64,000 bases of DNA from Hymenochaete sp. R1 (Eukaryota; Basidiomycota; Agaricomycetes; Hymenochaetales; Hymenochaetaceae), in NCBI GenBank assembly GCA_019400425.1, contig JAFREE010000019.1, positions 1 to 64,000 of the forward strand. Direction: 5' to 3'. A model generated the notes under the pieces. It saw only the letters and a list, made by a program, of their open reading frames with translations, was not told where the DNA came from and made no database searches. The position numbers and the translations under genes were made by a program. Positions 11,954 through 23,311 of the stretch are shown here, one piece after another. Within the stretch, counting starts at the first letter, position 1; each line of letters starts with the position of its first letter.

Positions 11954-11973
11954 CGTCGATCACCTGATCGACG
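11954..11973. promoter_or_regulatory. Perfect 9-bp inverted repeat upstream of peroxiredoxin
   Basis: CGTCGATCA, two bases, then TGATCGACG form a dyad 44 bp before the peroxiredoxin TATA box. The position fits a site for a dimeric transcription factor. No factor can be named from sequence. Confidence 0.45.
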
Positions 11974-12016
11974 AGATGTCAAAAAATAAAGAAAAGTGGA
12001 CTCGTCTCGCAAAAAA

Positions 12017-12024
12017 TATATAAA
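12017..12024 (+). promoter_or_regulatory. TATA box of the peroxiredoxin gene
   Basis: TATATAAA lies 101 nt before the ATG at 12125 and is followed by a pyrimidine-rich leader, typical of highly expressed fungal genes. Confidence 0.65.
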
Positions 12025-12124
12025 GGGTGTCCGAGGCTATCTACCCATCTTATCACTCACCTTCACCTCCTTCCACCACCATCCTCTGCCTTCCATTGCT
12101 CACCGCACAAAGTAACACAAAACT

Positions 12125-13105
12125 ATGGTTGCTGCTGTTCAGAAACCCGCTCCTGCCTTCGCTGGCCCTGCTGTCATTGACGGCCTCTTCGCAGACATAT
12201 CTTCCCAAGATCTCCTGGGCCAGTGGTCAGTCCTCCTTCAGCTTTAGCCTTGAACTTGCTGCGGATAGCCGTGCTCATGTTTATTCCGTACTCCACAGGG
12301 TTGTCCTCCTGTTCTACCCCATGTAAGTTAACTCATTTACAGCTACATCTCCTCTCGACCTTTCAGCCCTCGGCAAAAGACGCGTCAAATGCACGCGTTT
12401 AGAGCCTTACGCCCACCACGCCAACAGCATCCTCACTCCCCTTTTACCTTCCAAACTAACTATACGCTATCTCTTCTGCCAGGGATTTCACTTTTGTCTG
12501 CCCCACCGAGATTCTCGCCTTCAATGACGCCCTTCCTGCCTTCAAAGCCGTCAACACCACCATTATCGGCGTCTCTACCGACTCCCACTTTTCCCACCTC
12601 GCCTGGGCCCAGAAGCCGCGCAACGAAGGTGGACTAGGCCCGGACCTCAAGCTGCCGCTGCTTGCTGATCGTAGTATGAAGATTAGTCGGGAGTATGGTG
12701 TCCTGCTTGAAGACCTTGGGATTGCGTTGAGAGGGATGTTCGTTATTGACCCAAAGGGTATTTTACGGTGCGTAATCAAACATTGACTGCAGGTGAATGG
12801 TTTTCTGAACAAACTTTCAGTCAGATGACGGTGAATGACCTTCCTGTTGGTCGTTCCGTCGAAGAGACAATCCGTCTCGTCAAGGCTTTCCAATTTACCG
12901 TATGTTATACTTGCTTCTTGAACCTATTTAGAATTAATTTCTTACTCACCCTTTTTTTTCTGCGCAGGATGAATACGGCGAAGTCTGTCCCGCAAACTGG
13001 CAAGAGGGCGGCGCGACGATGAAGGCTGACCCGAAGGGCTCGCTTGAATACTTTGCCTCTGTCAACGCCAATGGCGCTCCCGTCAAGCGTAAGCGGCTCG
13101 ACTGA
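12125..13105 (+). CDS. TSA1: Typical 2-Cys peroxiredoxin (thioredoxin peroxidase, Tsa1 type)
   Basis: Exons 12125-12225, 12299-12322, 12483-12767, 12821-12899 and 12968-13105 give 208 residues, close to the family norm of about 196-200. The enzyme reduces hydrogen peroxide and organic peroxides using thioredoxin and can act as a chaperone. The peroxidatic cysteine is Cys48 in DFTFVCPTE. The resolving cysteine is Cys170 in EVCPANW. GGLG (after the catalytic domain core) and the C-terminal YF in SLEYF are both present; together they mark the eukaryotic forms that are sensitive to over-oxidation. No targeting peptide is seen, so it is likely cytosolic. The TATA box, a pyrimidine-rich leader and the upstream dyad suggest strong, possibly stress-responsive transcription; that regulation is inferred. 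Confidence 0.96.
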
Positions 13106-14078
13106 TTTCGAGTCCCGTACCATGTGTTTCTCATCGTCTTCCCCATCTCTTTTTTCCGGTTTCATCTTCCAAATCAAAACGTCGTGGATGCCCTCAATTT
13201 CATCGCGCTGGACTTCATCGACACATTTTCCTTGTGGGAATGCGCTTCGTTGTTGTACTCCGATACACGCTCATCCCGTCTTCCCCCGATACTATTTCCT
13301 TGGATCGATAACCCAACCCAACTATCCCATCTCTTACGAACTCCGCTAATCTATTATCCCTAATCTTACATCACCACTTCCCCCCCCCCTTTTTTTCTTC
13401 TTCTTCATTTCCGTAATACACCAACCACAAATCTTCTGCTGTCTTGGACCTAACTCCGACGCTGTCAACCTTGCATATTACATGTGCTCGTTTCGTTGTC
13501 GCATCCTCCTTCCCTTCACTCAACCGCCAAAACCGCTCCCCTCTCCCTCGGTCGTCTTTTCTCATCGTCCCCTTCACGCATTTTTTTCTTGCTCCTGTCT
13601 TACTCTCCTATGGTTTCCGACCCATTTCCCAATATCCAGATTGATCTGGAGTTATGATTTAGGGTTCGGAGCCTGGCAGCACGTGATAGACTGGTGCAGG
13701 ATAAAGATCGAGGAAGATAGATGCATAGAATTAGAACTTAGAGTGTTAGTCAAGGTTAGGGGAAGAAATGGGATTTGTTTAACCGAAAATATATAAGAGT
13801 GGCAAATGCATGTTATCCCGACATACAGCTTATGAATTCTCGCATAAAAACGGTGATACGCTTGATATTTGTCATTGATTTCTGAGAACGATAATGACTA
13901 CTAGAATTACATTTTTGGTACAGGATCAGTAGGACTAAGCAGTGTCTTTGACCCTTTACTAGTTCACCCTCACCATTCACCTCATCTTCCGATCCATATC
14001 GAGAGACTTCACTACCTAAACACCCAACGCCCACTCCCTTCTTTCCTCCCCATACGTCCCTCGCCTCGCCTCTTCTCT
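13106..14078. other. Convergent 3' region with C/T homopolymer tract
   Basis: The peroxiredoxin (+) and the S9 peptidase (-) converge here. A run of about ten C followed by seven T lies at 13380-13396, then pyrimidine-rich DNA. The frames inside are low-complexity shadows and no gene is supported. Confidence 0.5.
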
Positions 14079-16432
14079 TCAGACACTCAAAAGCACTCTC
14101 TTATAATACCCCCACTCAATATCCACTGCCCTCTCGATGTTCTCCTTCTTTCTCCACCCGTGTCCCTCCCCCTCGAATAAGACCAACTCGGCGTCCCCTC
14201 CGTTCTGCTGGATCGTCTCCGCCATTTTCTGTGACTGGGAGGGCGGGACGACTGCGTCGATGGTTCCTTGGAGGAGCTGATCGAGGTGGCAAGTATCAGA
14301 AACGGAAACAAAAACAACATGAAAACATGGGGAGGAGACAGAAAAAATAAAGTCGGTCTAGGGAAAAGGAAACGCACCAAAACGCTCCCCCGAGCTTTCT
14401 CAGCCTGATATATCGGACTCCGTGCCCTATACACCTCATCCGTGTCGCCCTCTCCACGCGGCGGTCCGCCCATGAGCTTCTCCATGTACTTCGCCTCAAA
14501 CTTGTGCGTGTCGCGGACGAGCGTGAAGAGGTTCGAGATGCCGTACGAAGAGGTGTGCGCTGCGAACCCCCCGAACGTTTTCGTCGTGTCTTTTCCCACC
14601 CTTTCTGGTGGTGGGGTAACAAGGCATTGGAGGACCGTGTACCCGCCGGCACTACCGCCTGTGATGGCGATACGGCTTGGGTCGATCGAGATGCCTGAAG
14701 GGAGGGTATCGGCGAGTGAGCCGACTGAAAGGGCTGAAGCCAGAGAGAAGGCATCTTGGACATCTACGACGCCCCAATTCCCGTCTAGACGCTCACTATA
14801 AATATGATGCAGCGTTCGAAGCGGAACACGACATAATCCACAGTTAATTCAGACAAAAAAACGTGGAAGTTAGGAAAGTTGGGCGCACATGTATCGTCTT
14901 CCGTACCCGCTACTCCCTCCATAATCCAAATCAGCCCACGCAAGCCCCCGACTCGTGAAAAATTGTATCTTCATGTTCAATCCTGGACTCGCAGAGCCCG
15001 TCGGTCCACCGTGTATACTTAAAATACACGGTGCTTTCTCCTCCTTTGACGAGGGGACGAAATCCGGGTTTGTGGGTGGGTAGAACAATGCGTGGACGTC
15101 TTCGCCATGGACGTTTTGGAACGTGAGTGGGTGCGCGATCGAGAAGTATTTTTTGTCGACGAGTTGTGAGGAGGAATTTGAGCCGATGTCGGATAGAAGT
15201 TCGGTGAAAGTTACTTCATATGAATCATTACTTGATTCGGAGGTTGCCGATGTGAGCATGAGAACGGCGGAAACGATTTTTGCAGGAGTGTCCGCTCTGG
15301 TACCTACGAACAACGCTGAGTTTTCCCCTGCCCTTCGTAGGTTGGTGATAGTTACAAACGGCGTCTCGATCTCTTCTTTCTTCCAGTGTTCCTCTGATCC
15401 CGGGAGACGCGTAGCGTTGTAGAGTCTGGCCTTCCCATCGCGCAACGCAGTGAAGAGGACATGCGCTGGTGATAACACTGCAGAAAACGAGCCTCCTAAA
15501 AGCCAGCTTGGCGGGGAGAAGTCCTCGTTGATCGCGTCTCCAAAGATTCTTTGAGGAATCAAGTTGGAGGAGAGGTCGACTATGTAGGGATTTTGGAAGC
15601 CTGTTTCGTCCGAGTTGAAAAGTAGCCTATGCTTGTCGAGCCATTTGGGATGGACCGCGCTCTCTTTTCCCCAAACGCCTTTTACCTTCCTCTCGTTTTT
15701 CACTGTTATAACCTCCATCCCATCGTCATTCTTGGATACAGAACATTCGGCCACGTATACCTCGGACCCATCCCACGGCATGGGCTGATCCCATTGTACC
15801 CACGCAATCCGATCGCCTTCGGGATTAAACGTAGCAGAAGAATAGAAGTCCGATCCGGAGATGAGAGGATGCACTGATCTGTCGAGGGTGTTGATTGTGA
15901 CGAGCGTAGTGCGGACCTCTGTGGGCTTCACGTTGCCCGTGTGATCCTCCAAGATAGAGACAAGAAGATGAGGAGAGAACGGGTGGACAGCAAAGTCAGC
16001 GAAGCGGTGATCCGGATTCACTAGCAGAATTTTTAAACCCGACTCATTCAAACTCGTGAAGAATACAGATTGTCGCTAATACTTGCCTGGAGTGACAGGA
16101 TAGGGTTCACCACCTACAGCCCTATCGAGCGCATACACCCTTCCGTCGTGATAATGACTGAAAAACACCACCGAATTCCTCACAGTCGCACCACCACCGC
16201 CGTATTCCTGCACACCTGTTCGAACATTCCATCCCTTACTGACGACGTCTTCACCTGTCACGCTGTCGACGAGGACAGAGCGGCCCCCTTCTAAGGGTCT
16301 GCGTTCGATATGGTACGGTAAATTGCCTGTTGGATCGACGATGATTTCATCGATGGGTTTGCCTTGTGAAGCAATAGACGAGGCTGTTATGGGTGACTTC
16401 CAAGTGCCGTATGGTGCTCGCGTGTGCTCCAT
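14079..16432 (-). CDS. Prolyl-oligopeptidase-type serine peptidase (family S9)
   Basis: Four exons on the minus strand (16432-16087, 16020-14889, 14795-14378, 14276-14079) give 697 residues. A beta-propeller-like region comes first (ITASSI, ADFAVHPFSPHLLVSILEDHT), then an alpha/beta-hydrolase domain. The nucleophile is Ser541 in TGGSAGG, the acid Asp639 in GTIDAVVPP, and the base His671 in EGEGHGW, so the triad looks complete. DYGGSSGYGRRY is the usual motif before the nucleophile. Such enzymes release short peptides or acylated residues; the exact substrate is unknown. I chose the ATG at 16432 because the family-like start APYGTWKSPITA follows it; in-frame ATGs at 16519 and 16624 would add up to 64 residues. 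The first intron (16021-16086) uses a GC donor. Confidence 0.88.
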
Positions 16433-16673
16433 GGTCGTGGTGGAAGGCAAAGAAGCCTTGAGTTTAAATTTATCTTCAGTTCGTGAGATCGTTTCTGGAC
16501 GGGGTCCGGCTAAAGTCATGTGCTTAATTCTCACGGCTTTATGACACGTCTGTCTGAACTCGAGCAGCTCGAGCTCGCTGCTTTCGACGGCGTTCACCGT
16601 CGCACCATCACCCCGCCATTTCAACGTCAGAGCCCAATCTCTTCGGCGATAATAAGTTCATATCAGTGTAAAA
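16433..16673. promoter_or_regulatory. Shared divergent promoter of S9 peptidase and SPC3
   Basis: The two start codons face away from each other 241 bp apart, or 49 bp if the peptidase starts at 16624. No clear TATA box is seen on either strand, which is common for housekeeping promoters. Confidence 0.5.
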
Positions 16674-17347
16674 ATGCATAGCTTATACCAACGATTCAGC
16701 AACGTCTCAGCACTTCTTTCGTCCTGTCTTCTCTGTCTCGTAGGCGCCATCACCCTCACCTCTCTCATCTTTCCAACCACCACTCAGTCCGGCTGGCTCG
16801 ATGTTACTAGCATTGAAGTACACAAGGGCAGGAAAAATTATGGAGGTGTAATACGCTCCAAACTCGACACGGAATTTGCCTTCCTCAAGATGAATATTTC
16901 AGCAGGTACGCGTCGTTACTTTGTTGGTTGGTTCTGTGGGTTTGTTAAGCGTGTCCGTCCTTGACAGATGTGACTTCATTATTTGATTGGAACACGAAAC
17001 AGCTCTTCCTCTATGTCGACGCCGACTACATGAGTGCGGATGGGACGACGAACACTGTTGTCGTATGGGATCGTATTGTACGCAGGAAGGAGGACGCAAA
17101 AGTGAAGACGAACGTCCATTCGAAATACCCGTTGAGGGATATGGCCAAAACTCTCAAGTAGGCCAGAGTCTCATTCTTCATTCATGAGCGGTCTGCTAAA
17201 GTGCTTTTATCTACTGAAAGAGGAGCTTCACCGGCGAACTACACCCTCAAGTACAACTTGATGCCTCACATTGGCGTGCTGACCTATGGCGAGATCGCAC
17301 GGAACTCTCAACCGGTGGACTTCCCCAGCGTCCAAAAGCTAAACTAG
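16674..17347 (+). CDS. SPC3: Signal peptidase complex subunit 3 (SPC22/23 family)
   Basis: Exons 16674-16905, 16968-17157 and 17221-17347 give 182 residues, the normal length for the family. SPC3 is a single-pass ER membrane subunit needed for removal of signal peptides by the signal peptidase complex. The start MHSLYQRFSNVSALLSSCL is the family signature, and the membrane anchor spans about residues 12-34. The lumenal domain shows DWNTKQLFLYVDADY, VVVWDRIVRRKEDA and, in the last exon, YNLMPHIGVLTYGE. The alternative frame of the last exon lacks these motifs, so the acceptor at 17219-17220 is preferred. It is transcribed away from the S9 peptidase. Confidence 0.95.
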
Positions 17348-17888
17348 CTCTCGCGTATCATTTTGCCCTCCCTTTCTCTCAATTATCGGGCTTGATTGGA
17401 ACTTCTGTGTGTGCTGTTCGTTGGCAGTGGTCAATACTTGCAAACGAAGTACCTTCCCCGACGCGCAACCGAAGAGCAGTGAGTAACGAACCGTCCTACC
17501 AAGTAGAAATCTACGGAAATAAAGGGCTTTCGTGTATTACAGTAACATGGTTATATTAAGGGAATGAATTTGGCTGCTATCGCAAGATATGTATCCGATA
17601 CCCCTTTGCGGGTGTGGCGTGGGCCTCATTGAGAACATTGGTGGAGTGACACATGGTCTATAATAAGAATGGATTGGTAATGTGAGCCGTGGCGATCGGT
17701 TTGGTCTGATATCGATCGTCATGCAATAATGCGATATGGGATTATCTAGGCTATCCAAAGTGAGAAACGCTGAAATCGATCGTTTGCTTATTTCCTTCCC
17801 CCTTGGCCCATCCCTCTTTTTTTCTGACTATTTCATATAAGGCATGCCGACCGAATAAAGTATGGACCGTCCCAATGTGGCGTCAAAA
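17348..17888. other. Intergenic region after SPC3
   Basis: SPC3 3' region followed by the upstream region of the gene at 18022. No gene is supported. Confidence 0.4.
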
Positions 17889-17896
17889 TATAAAAG
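17889..17896 (+). promoter_or_regulatory. TATA box of family copy B
   Basis: TATAAAAG lies 133 nt before the ATG at 18022. Allowing for the 61-nt leader intron at 17950-18010, the mature leader would be about 40 nt. Confidence 0.6.
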
Positions 17897-17949
17897 ACGG
17901 ATACTAATTCTATCTAACCATCTGCGCTCCTCATTATATTAGATCCTCA

Positions 17950-18010
17950 GTGAGTACGTGCACCAACGCCTTTCTCATTCACTGACCATGTCTTGTACCC
18001 ACACCACCAG
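17950..18010 (+). other. Probable 5'-UTR intron of the gene at 18022
   Basis: GTGAGT at 17950 and ACCAG ending at 18010 bound a 61-nt intron whose acceptor is 11 nt before the ATG, mirroring copy A at 7420-7478. Confidence 0.5.
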
Positions 18011-18021
18011 AAGAATCACCC

Positions 18022-19053
18022 ATGGCTAAGATCGTCAAGAAAGACGCGCCCCACAATGCTTCACTCCGGTTCCCTGGTATATGGCCCTTCCAGATCGACA
18101 CGGACACTCTCACGTTTGGACGAAAACACTACAGAGATCTTAAATACAGGTTCACAGTGTACGATAATGAGTCATTGGATCTTTCCTCATACGACGTTAT
18201 TAAAACTCGGTGGGAGGCGTTGCAGCGCAGAAGGGAATTTGCTCTGCGCTCCCTTGTTTTGTTTGCTGCACATGCACCCTCACTCACGGCTGCGCAGATG
18301 GAAGGCCGTATCACCAAATTTCTTTTTGACATGTCAAAGGAAGTTCACAACTTTTTCGAAAGGACGGCCAGCTCATTCTACTCACTTCCGGAATACCCTC
18401 GCATATCTGAATTGATGGCCCAGGATATTCCCCATGACGCCCTAATACTGCACTTTGCTCTTGCGAACGTTTACGCGTTGAACAAGTTTCTCGAAGACGA
18501 CCATAGAAGCCTAAAACCTTGTGACGATTCTGTGGAGTCTTGGCAAGAGCTTTTGCATAAGCTCCAAGACGCTTGCGCGGAGGTACAGATCATAGGTTCG
18601 GCCGTGAAAGAGTCGTGCAATGCTTTTAAAGGTGTCGCAACGGTTGTATGCGGCGAACTCTTTGCGAAGCGGGTTGTGGGTGACCCAGCCTGGATCGTAA
18701 ATGAATCTTGCGGCGCATACAGGACCTACATTAATGAAAGATTGACATCCGTAAAGTTGACTCTCGAACAGAAACAAAGGGGAAAAGACGAGATCCAAGG
18801 ACGTGGACAGAAGTCAGGAGAGAGTGAGTGGCATATTATTCACTTTTGAGAGAAAAAAATAGAAAATCTTCATTTTTTCCCCGCAATACCAGCGTTTCAC
18901 TCGCCACCAGAGACCCCACACCGCCCCTCTGCAAGGAGGAGTATGGGAGGATCGCAGCAAGGCTCAACCGGCTCGAGGAAACGTGTGCGTTGCCCTGAAG
19001 GCGATCAGGATGGGCCCAAGAAAGCGAAGAAAGAGAACCATAGCGTAGAGTAA
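18022..19053 (+). CDS. Unrecognised two-member family, copy B (320 aa)
   Basis: Exons 18022-18823 and 18893-19053 give 320 residues. It is mostly helical, with no signal peptide or membrane helix. A basic, disordered tail is encoded by the second exon and holds two nuclear-localisation-like clusters, SRKRVR and PKKAKKE. The core block FYSLPEYPRIS...DIPHDALILHFA matches copy A at 7489, as does the body/tail intron position. Compared with copy A the body has diverged strongly, so the duplication is old. Function is not recognised. The tail suggests a nuclear protein, which is inference only. Confidence 0.72.
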
Positions 19054-20254
19054 ATAATCCATCGGTGCACGAGGCTCGCAGCCATTCTCTGTTATTCGCA
19101 TTTCTATCAATTGCAACTGGAATTTGATTGTACCCAGTATTTTGTAAGAGACCCGCCGAGTGTTGATAATATCTAGATTAAACTAATTAGTTACGGTTAC
19201 GTAGTTTCAGAGTACGCGCGTGTGCGGAAAGCTTACATAAGGTTAAAGTGTAGTCTGAGACCACGACCAGCCCTCGCTCTCCTCCATCATAACATAACAA
19301 TTCCTAGGCTCCCATTTGAAAATGTCCAGGGTGGTAAATGCTCTTCTGCTATCTCATTCTGAACTTTCTTCATCAACGCTTAACTACGCTAGGATCTTGT
19401 TCTGCAACGTCTCCGAGTCATTCGTTCGCGAAACGAGCGTTGATAAACGACAGTCGACTGCGGCGTAGCGTCAGTGCTGCACTATCAACATTTTGATTCG
19501 TAGGTCATCCGAAGGTACGGCCTTGAGGTTTGCCACGCATTTTCATTCGAAAGACTTCTATGAGCCTCGATTCGACATGAAATTGATCCGTTACAGCGCA
19601 CGCCGATATGTCCGTGCGAAACTAAATTTCGCAGATGAATGCTCCGTGTCCCCACATTGCAATTGGGCTGTCTCGAAAGCTGCATTTTTAACGTATGCGA
19701 GGTCAGGTATGAGCATCGCTAAATACTGCAAGTTTCTTCGTCAGTTCCTAATAATTTGTTGTGCTTATCTCAGTCAATCTCTCACGAGTATCGGGCGAAT
19801 CAAGGTGCGTGCGTTTGTTTAGCTCGGTGGATGCCTGGTTCATCTTATGACCAGTTGTACAGCAATTACAGCGAGGCGGTATTAGAATCAGGAAGACGGC
19901 AGCAGAGAGGCGGACGATACTGTGGGAATGTCGAACTGCGGCCCCGTGCGCTTCTTCGCCTAATATGGCCAAAACATATCGCAAAACTTGTCGAACAAAA
20001 AACAGCGAACGCTTACCACGTCGAAATCGGCAGCCGGGAAAGCTGAAAATTGCGTTTTCCTCACTTCCGCATCCTGCGCGACTAGCGGCGAAGTTGAAGC
20101 AGATAAGTGAAGCACTCTCATTGATGGCAGGGACGCAACTGTTCAAATGAATGGACTTTGTTCAATCGCACGGAGGGTCGGCCAGGATGCCCAGGTGAGC
20201 GTTTTTGGGCGCTGCGCCGCCAATGATATAGGCCATTCTCGACTGAATGACGGC
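19054..20254. other. 1.2 kb without a supportable gene
   Basis: Several overlapping frames of 60-130 codons on both strands lack recognisable domains and splice logic. An ATG at 19323 followed by splice-like sites could begin a small gene, but no convincing protein results. The right part contains the tyrosinase promoter. Confidence 0.4.
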
Positions 20255-20262
20255 TATATAAA
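20255..20262 (+). promoter_or_regulatory. TATA box of the tyrosinase gene
   Basis: TATATAAA lies 132 nt before the ATG at 20387. Confidence 0.55.
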
Positions 20263-20386
20263 GCTCAACCTGAGGCAACATAAGAGATTTTCAGCAGCCT
20301 CTGTCGCTTCATCGGGCTTGCTGTCTTCTAGGATCCCTTTCCCTGTGTTCTAGTCCGGCGTTCTTGATAACTCCTACATCGAGACA

Positions 20387-22033
20387 ATGCGGCCCTTCAT
20401 TTATTCCATAAAAAGCATTGCAACTCTTGTCGGAATTCTTGTTTACGCTCTCCTTGGCGTAAGCGCCCAATGTACAGAACCGTCTGTCCGAAGAGAGTGG
20501 CGACAATTCAGCACGGACGAGAAGAAAGAGTGGCTTTCTGCCGTTAAGGTTCGTACGAATGCTTTCTTGTTTCCTTTTTGGTATAGTTTTGACAGGAAAC
20601 TCTCAGTGCCTCGGCCAATTACCTCACGATACTAGCCTTACACCATCTGTTGACCCTTCAATCTCACTCATCCCGGGCGTCAATACTTTCAGCTCGTATT
20701 ATGACGGTAATGAAGCAATTTCTTTGTTTCTATCTTCTTTTACTAAATTCAGTCTATAGATTTCGTATACATGCACATGGATCTGAATACTAGGGTATGT
20801 CAAGAAACTGATAAATTGGGATGGAATTATTAACCAAACTATATCTTTGGAAAGATTCACGCAACGGCATTTTTCCTTCCGTTTCATCGGTGGTATGTTG
20901 CAGTTTACGAACAGGCCCTAAAAGAGAAGTGCGGATACACAGGAGTCTCGCCATATTGGGACTGGACGCTTGGTTCGTTATCACAATATGTAATGCCCGT
21001 CAGTTTTACTAACGACTTTCTGACCCGTAAGACTCAGACGATGTAAAAGGTTCAGATTTTTTCAAAGATTCAGACCCGGAGAGTGGTGTGAGGACTTTCG
21101 TTTATCCAGGCCTCGAACGAGACTCAGAGTTTTTTTTTATTCTTTAGCTTGGAGGTTGGGGAGATCCAGATGTAGATTTTGCCGTCCAGGACGGCGCTTT
21201 CTCCGCTTCGTCCGGTTTCGCGTTGGCCTATCCTAACCCACACATACTCCGGAGGAACTTCTCGCTTCAGCCATGGGCTGACCTTGGAGACCTCGCCGGT
21301 TTCAATCCAGCCCCGTTGACATATGCAAATGCGACTTTTACCCCTGAGGCCATTTCTGGGTTGGTCAATGGATTTGTGGGTGATTTTGTTGGATTTCAAG
21401 CTTTCTTCGAGAAGACACAGGGTGCGCACGGTAAGACCTCTGCGCTTCGTAGTTGATGATATACGGGTTCTGATTTTTCGCGGTTCTTGAACAGGCGCCG
21501 TTCATTTGATGATGGAGGGAGATCTTGGAGGAACGTGCCCCCAAGGCGCCTATGCAGGATGCTCCGGGAACAATCCAACTTGGTCAGCAAACGGTACGTT
21601 TCTAGCTCCAGCTTCACTGTAGCGCACTAACTGTGTTCCTCTAGAACCTCTCTTCTGGATGCATCACGCGGTAGGTTCTCTTGGATCTTTCGAAATCAAA
21701 CCGAATTTATTGAGGTTTTCTCATCAGATGGTCGATAAAGTGTGGTCAGATTGGCAAAACGCTGATTCTGCTAACTACTGGGCGTTCTCCGGTGGGGCGA
21801 CACAGGCGACACAGAATATAACTTACTATGAACAATATCCTAATGGCGGACCACCCTTCCTATCCGTACGTGCTTTCTTTCATCGAGTAGTGATGTGCAA
21901 CGAAGCTGCTAATACTGATTATTCGATACACTAGATTAACGACACACTGCCTTCAGATGGTCTGTTTAATGAAACGACAGTTTATAGTGTCATGAACACT
22001 ACCGGCGGATTTTTATGTTATGTCTATGAATGA
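20387..22033 (+). CDS. Secreted tyrosinase-type copper protein
   Basis: Ten exons (20387-20548, 20607-20706, 20760-20794, 20855-20972, 21032-21087, 21148-21430, 21495-21593, 21645-21670, 21728-21865, 21935-22033) give 371 residues. Residues 1 to about 27 form a signal peptide (LVGILVYALLGVSAQ). The type-3 copper centre is complete: site A has His93, His101 and His110 (in FFLPFHRWY), and site B has His251 and His255 (AHGAVH) plus His291/292 in FWMHHAMVDKVW. Tyrosinases oxidise monophenols and diphenols to quinones. The protein is shorter than classic mushroom tyrosinases of about 550-600 residues and lacks their C-terminal cap domain. It therefore belongs to the short secreted group, whose substrates are mostly unknown. 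The 26-nt exon 8 encodes the HH pair. Confidence 0.92.
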
Positions 22034-23049
22034 GGCGATCTTGATAGTCCCGAGTTGCTGAGTACGATTGGACTGGTAATAAATCACTGGAAATCTATCG
22101 ATTGGTCCAGAGATGGGACAGATTTTAAGTAGTGTTGCGTTTTTTTGAAAACAAATCTTGTTAGTTATCTCTTTGTTCCTGTTTTCTGGGGATGTTTTGT
22201 GCCTTTATCGTTCTGTCGTTGGAATTCATCATCATCTCGTTGTTGCTAAGTATAAAGTCCGCCAATAAGCTGAATATCGACGTACGTGCAAGCGCTGCGA
22301 CACCGCAGCGTCTGTAACCATTTTTCATGGAGATTACCGTGTTATCTTTCCACCTTGTCTTCGGGTTTCAAGCATCTTATCCCCAGAATCCCGTACAGGA
22401 GCTGTGCTGTCGCGCAGTATGTGTATCATATGTTTTTGCGGCAGGAGTGTGGAGTTCGCAGACGAGAACTTTTGTTCGCCTTTTCGAATACCACACCATA
22501 ATTCCCCTTCGCAGCTCTAAAAACGCCCGAATGACATGCAGACACCTTGTCGACGCAGTCGCCTTTCCGCTCAGGAGAGTTTGCACCCGACTGTTTCCAA
22601 GTTCCAGGGGCACACCCTCAATAGGGGATGCAAATTTCTTCTCGTCACCGTAGTCTTCTAGCGGATTCACAGATCGCAGTCTAGCACTTTCTCAGTTTAG
22701 CAAGAAAAGCCTACTGAAAGACTGTTCGTAGTGGCTGCGTACCCCTATTGCGCTACTTGGAGGACTTTGCGACGAAAGCAATTTTCTGCGTGACTGCGCG
22801 TCTCTTCACTCTTTGCAATCGTTTGGAGTCCTTTCAACACTTAGCTGTCGGATTAGAATTTTTTTGTTTTTGAGTATACTCGGAGATGATGGAATCGTTC
22901 TGGTTTTCCGATCGAGTCTTCAACGTTGAGGTCTGAGACCAATCGTGTTAAATTGAAGGTAGGACGGAATGACGAATCCTTATTTGGTAATACGTAGAAA
23001 ATCATGTGATATTTTATTTCTTTTTCGGGCGGTCATATACTATAATACT
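22034..23049. other. 1.0 kb between tyrosinase and Argonaute
   Basis: No gene is supported; overlapping frames near 22286-22670 show no domain. The right half leads into the repeated CTCTTGAG elements before Argonaute. Confidence 0.4.
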
Positions 23050-23073
23050 CTCTTGAGACTCTTGAGACTCTTG
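23050..23073. repeat. Direct repeats of CTCTTGAGA upstream of Argonaute
   Basis: CTCTTGAGA occurs at 23050-23058 and again directly at 23059-23067, followed by a truncated CTCTTG at 23068-23073. The same 8-mer CTCTTGAG forms the arm of the inverted repeat at 23281-23305. Confidence 0.6.
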
Positions 23074-23280
23074 CTTTGCTCCCTTACTGACTGAGTTACT
23101 CTCTCAGCTTGCACCGCAGCCATGGACTTCTTTCCTCCTCCTATTAACGTTCACAATGACCACCGCATGTCTGTCTTATCACATCTTAGCCCCTCTTTTC
23201 ACGGATTGCGTGTGTGACGAGAAGGCAGCCACGACTTTGCAAAAAATGAATCCAGTACTGCGAACATGACAGACCGTAAT

Positions 23281-23305
23281 CTCTTGAGCTGCGACTGCTC
23301 AAGAG
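23281..23305. promoter_or_regulatory. Perfect 9-bp inverted repeat next to the Argonaute TATA box
   Basis: CTCTTGAGC, seven bases, then GCTCAAGAG form a dyad ending 6 bp before the TATA box at 23312. A promoter-proximal operator or activator site is inferred; no factor is identified. Confidence 0.5.
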
Positions 23306-23311
23306 AAAACG

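Noticed and set aside
3047..22033. One secondary-metabolite cluster joining the O-methyltransferase, tyrosinase and peroxiredoxin
   Set aside because: No polyketide, peptide or terpene synthase, P450 or transporter lies between them, and housekeeping genes are interspersed.
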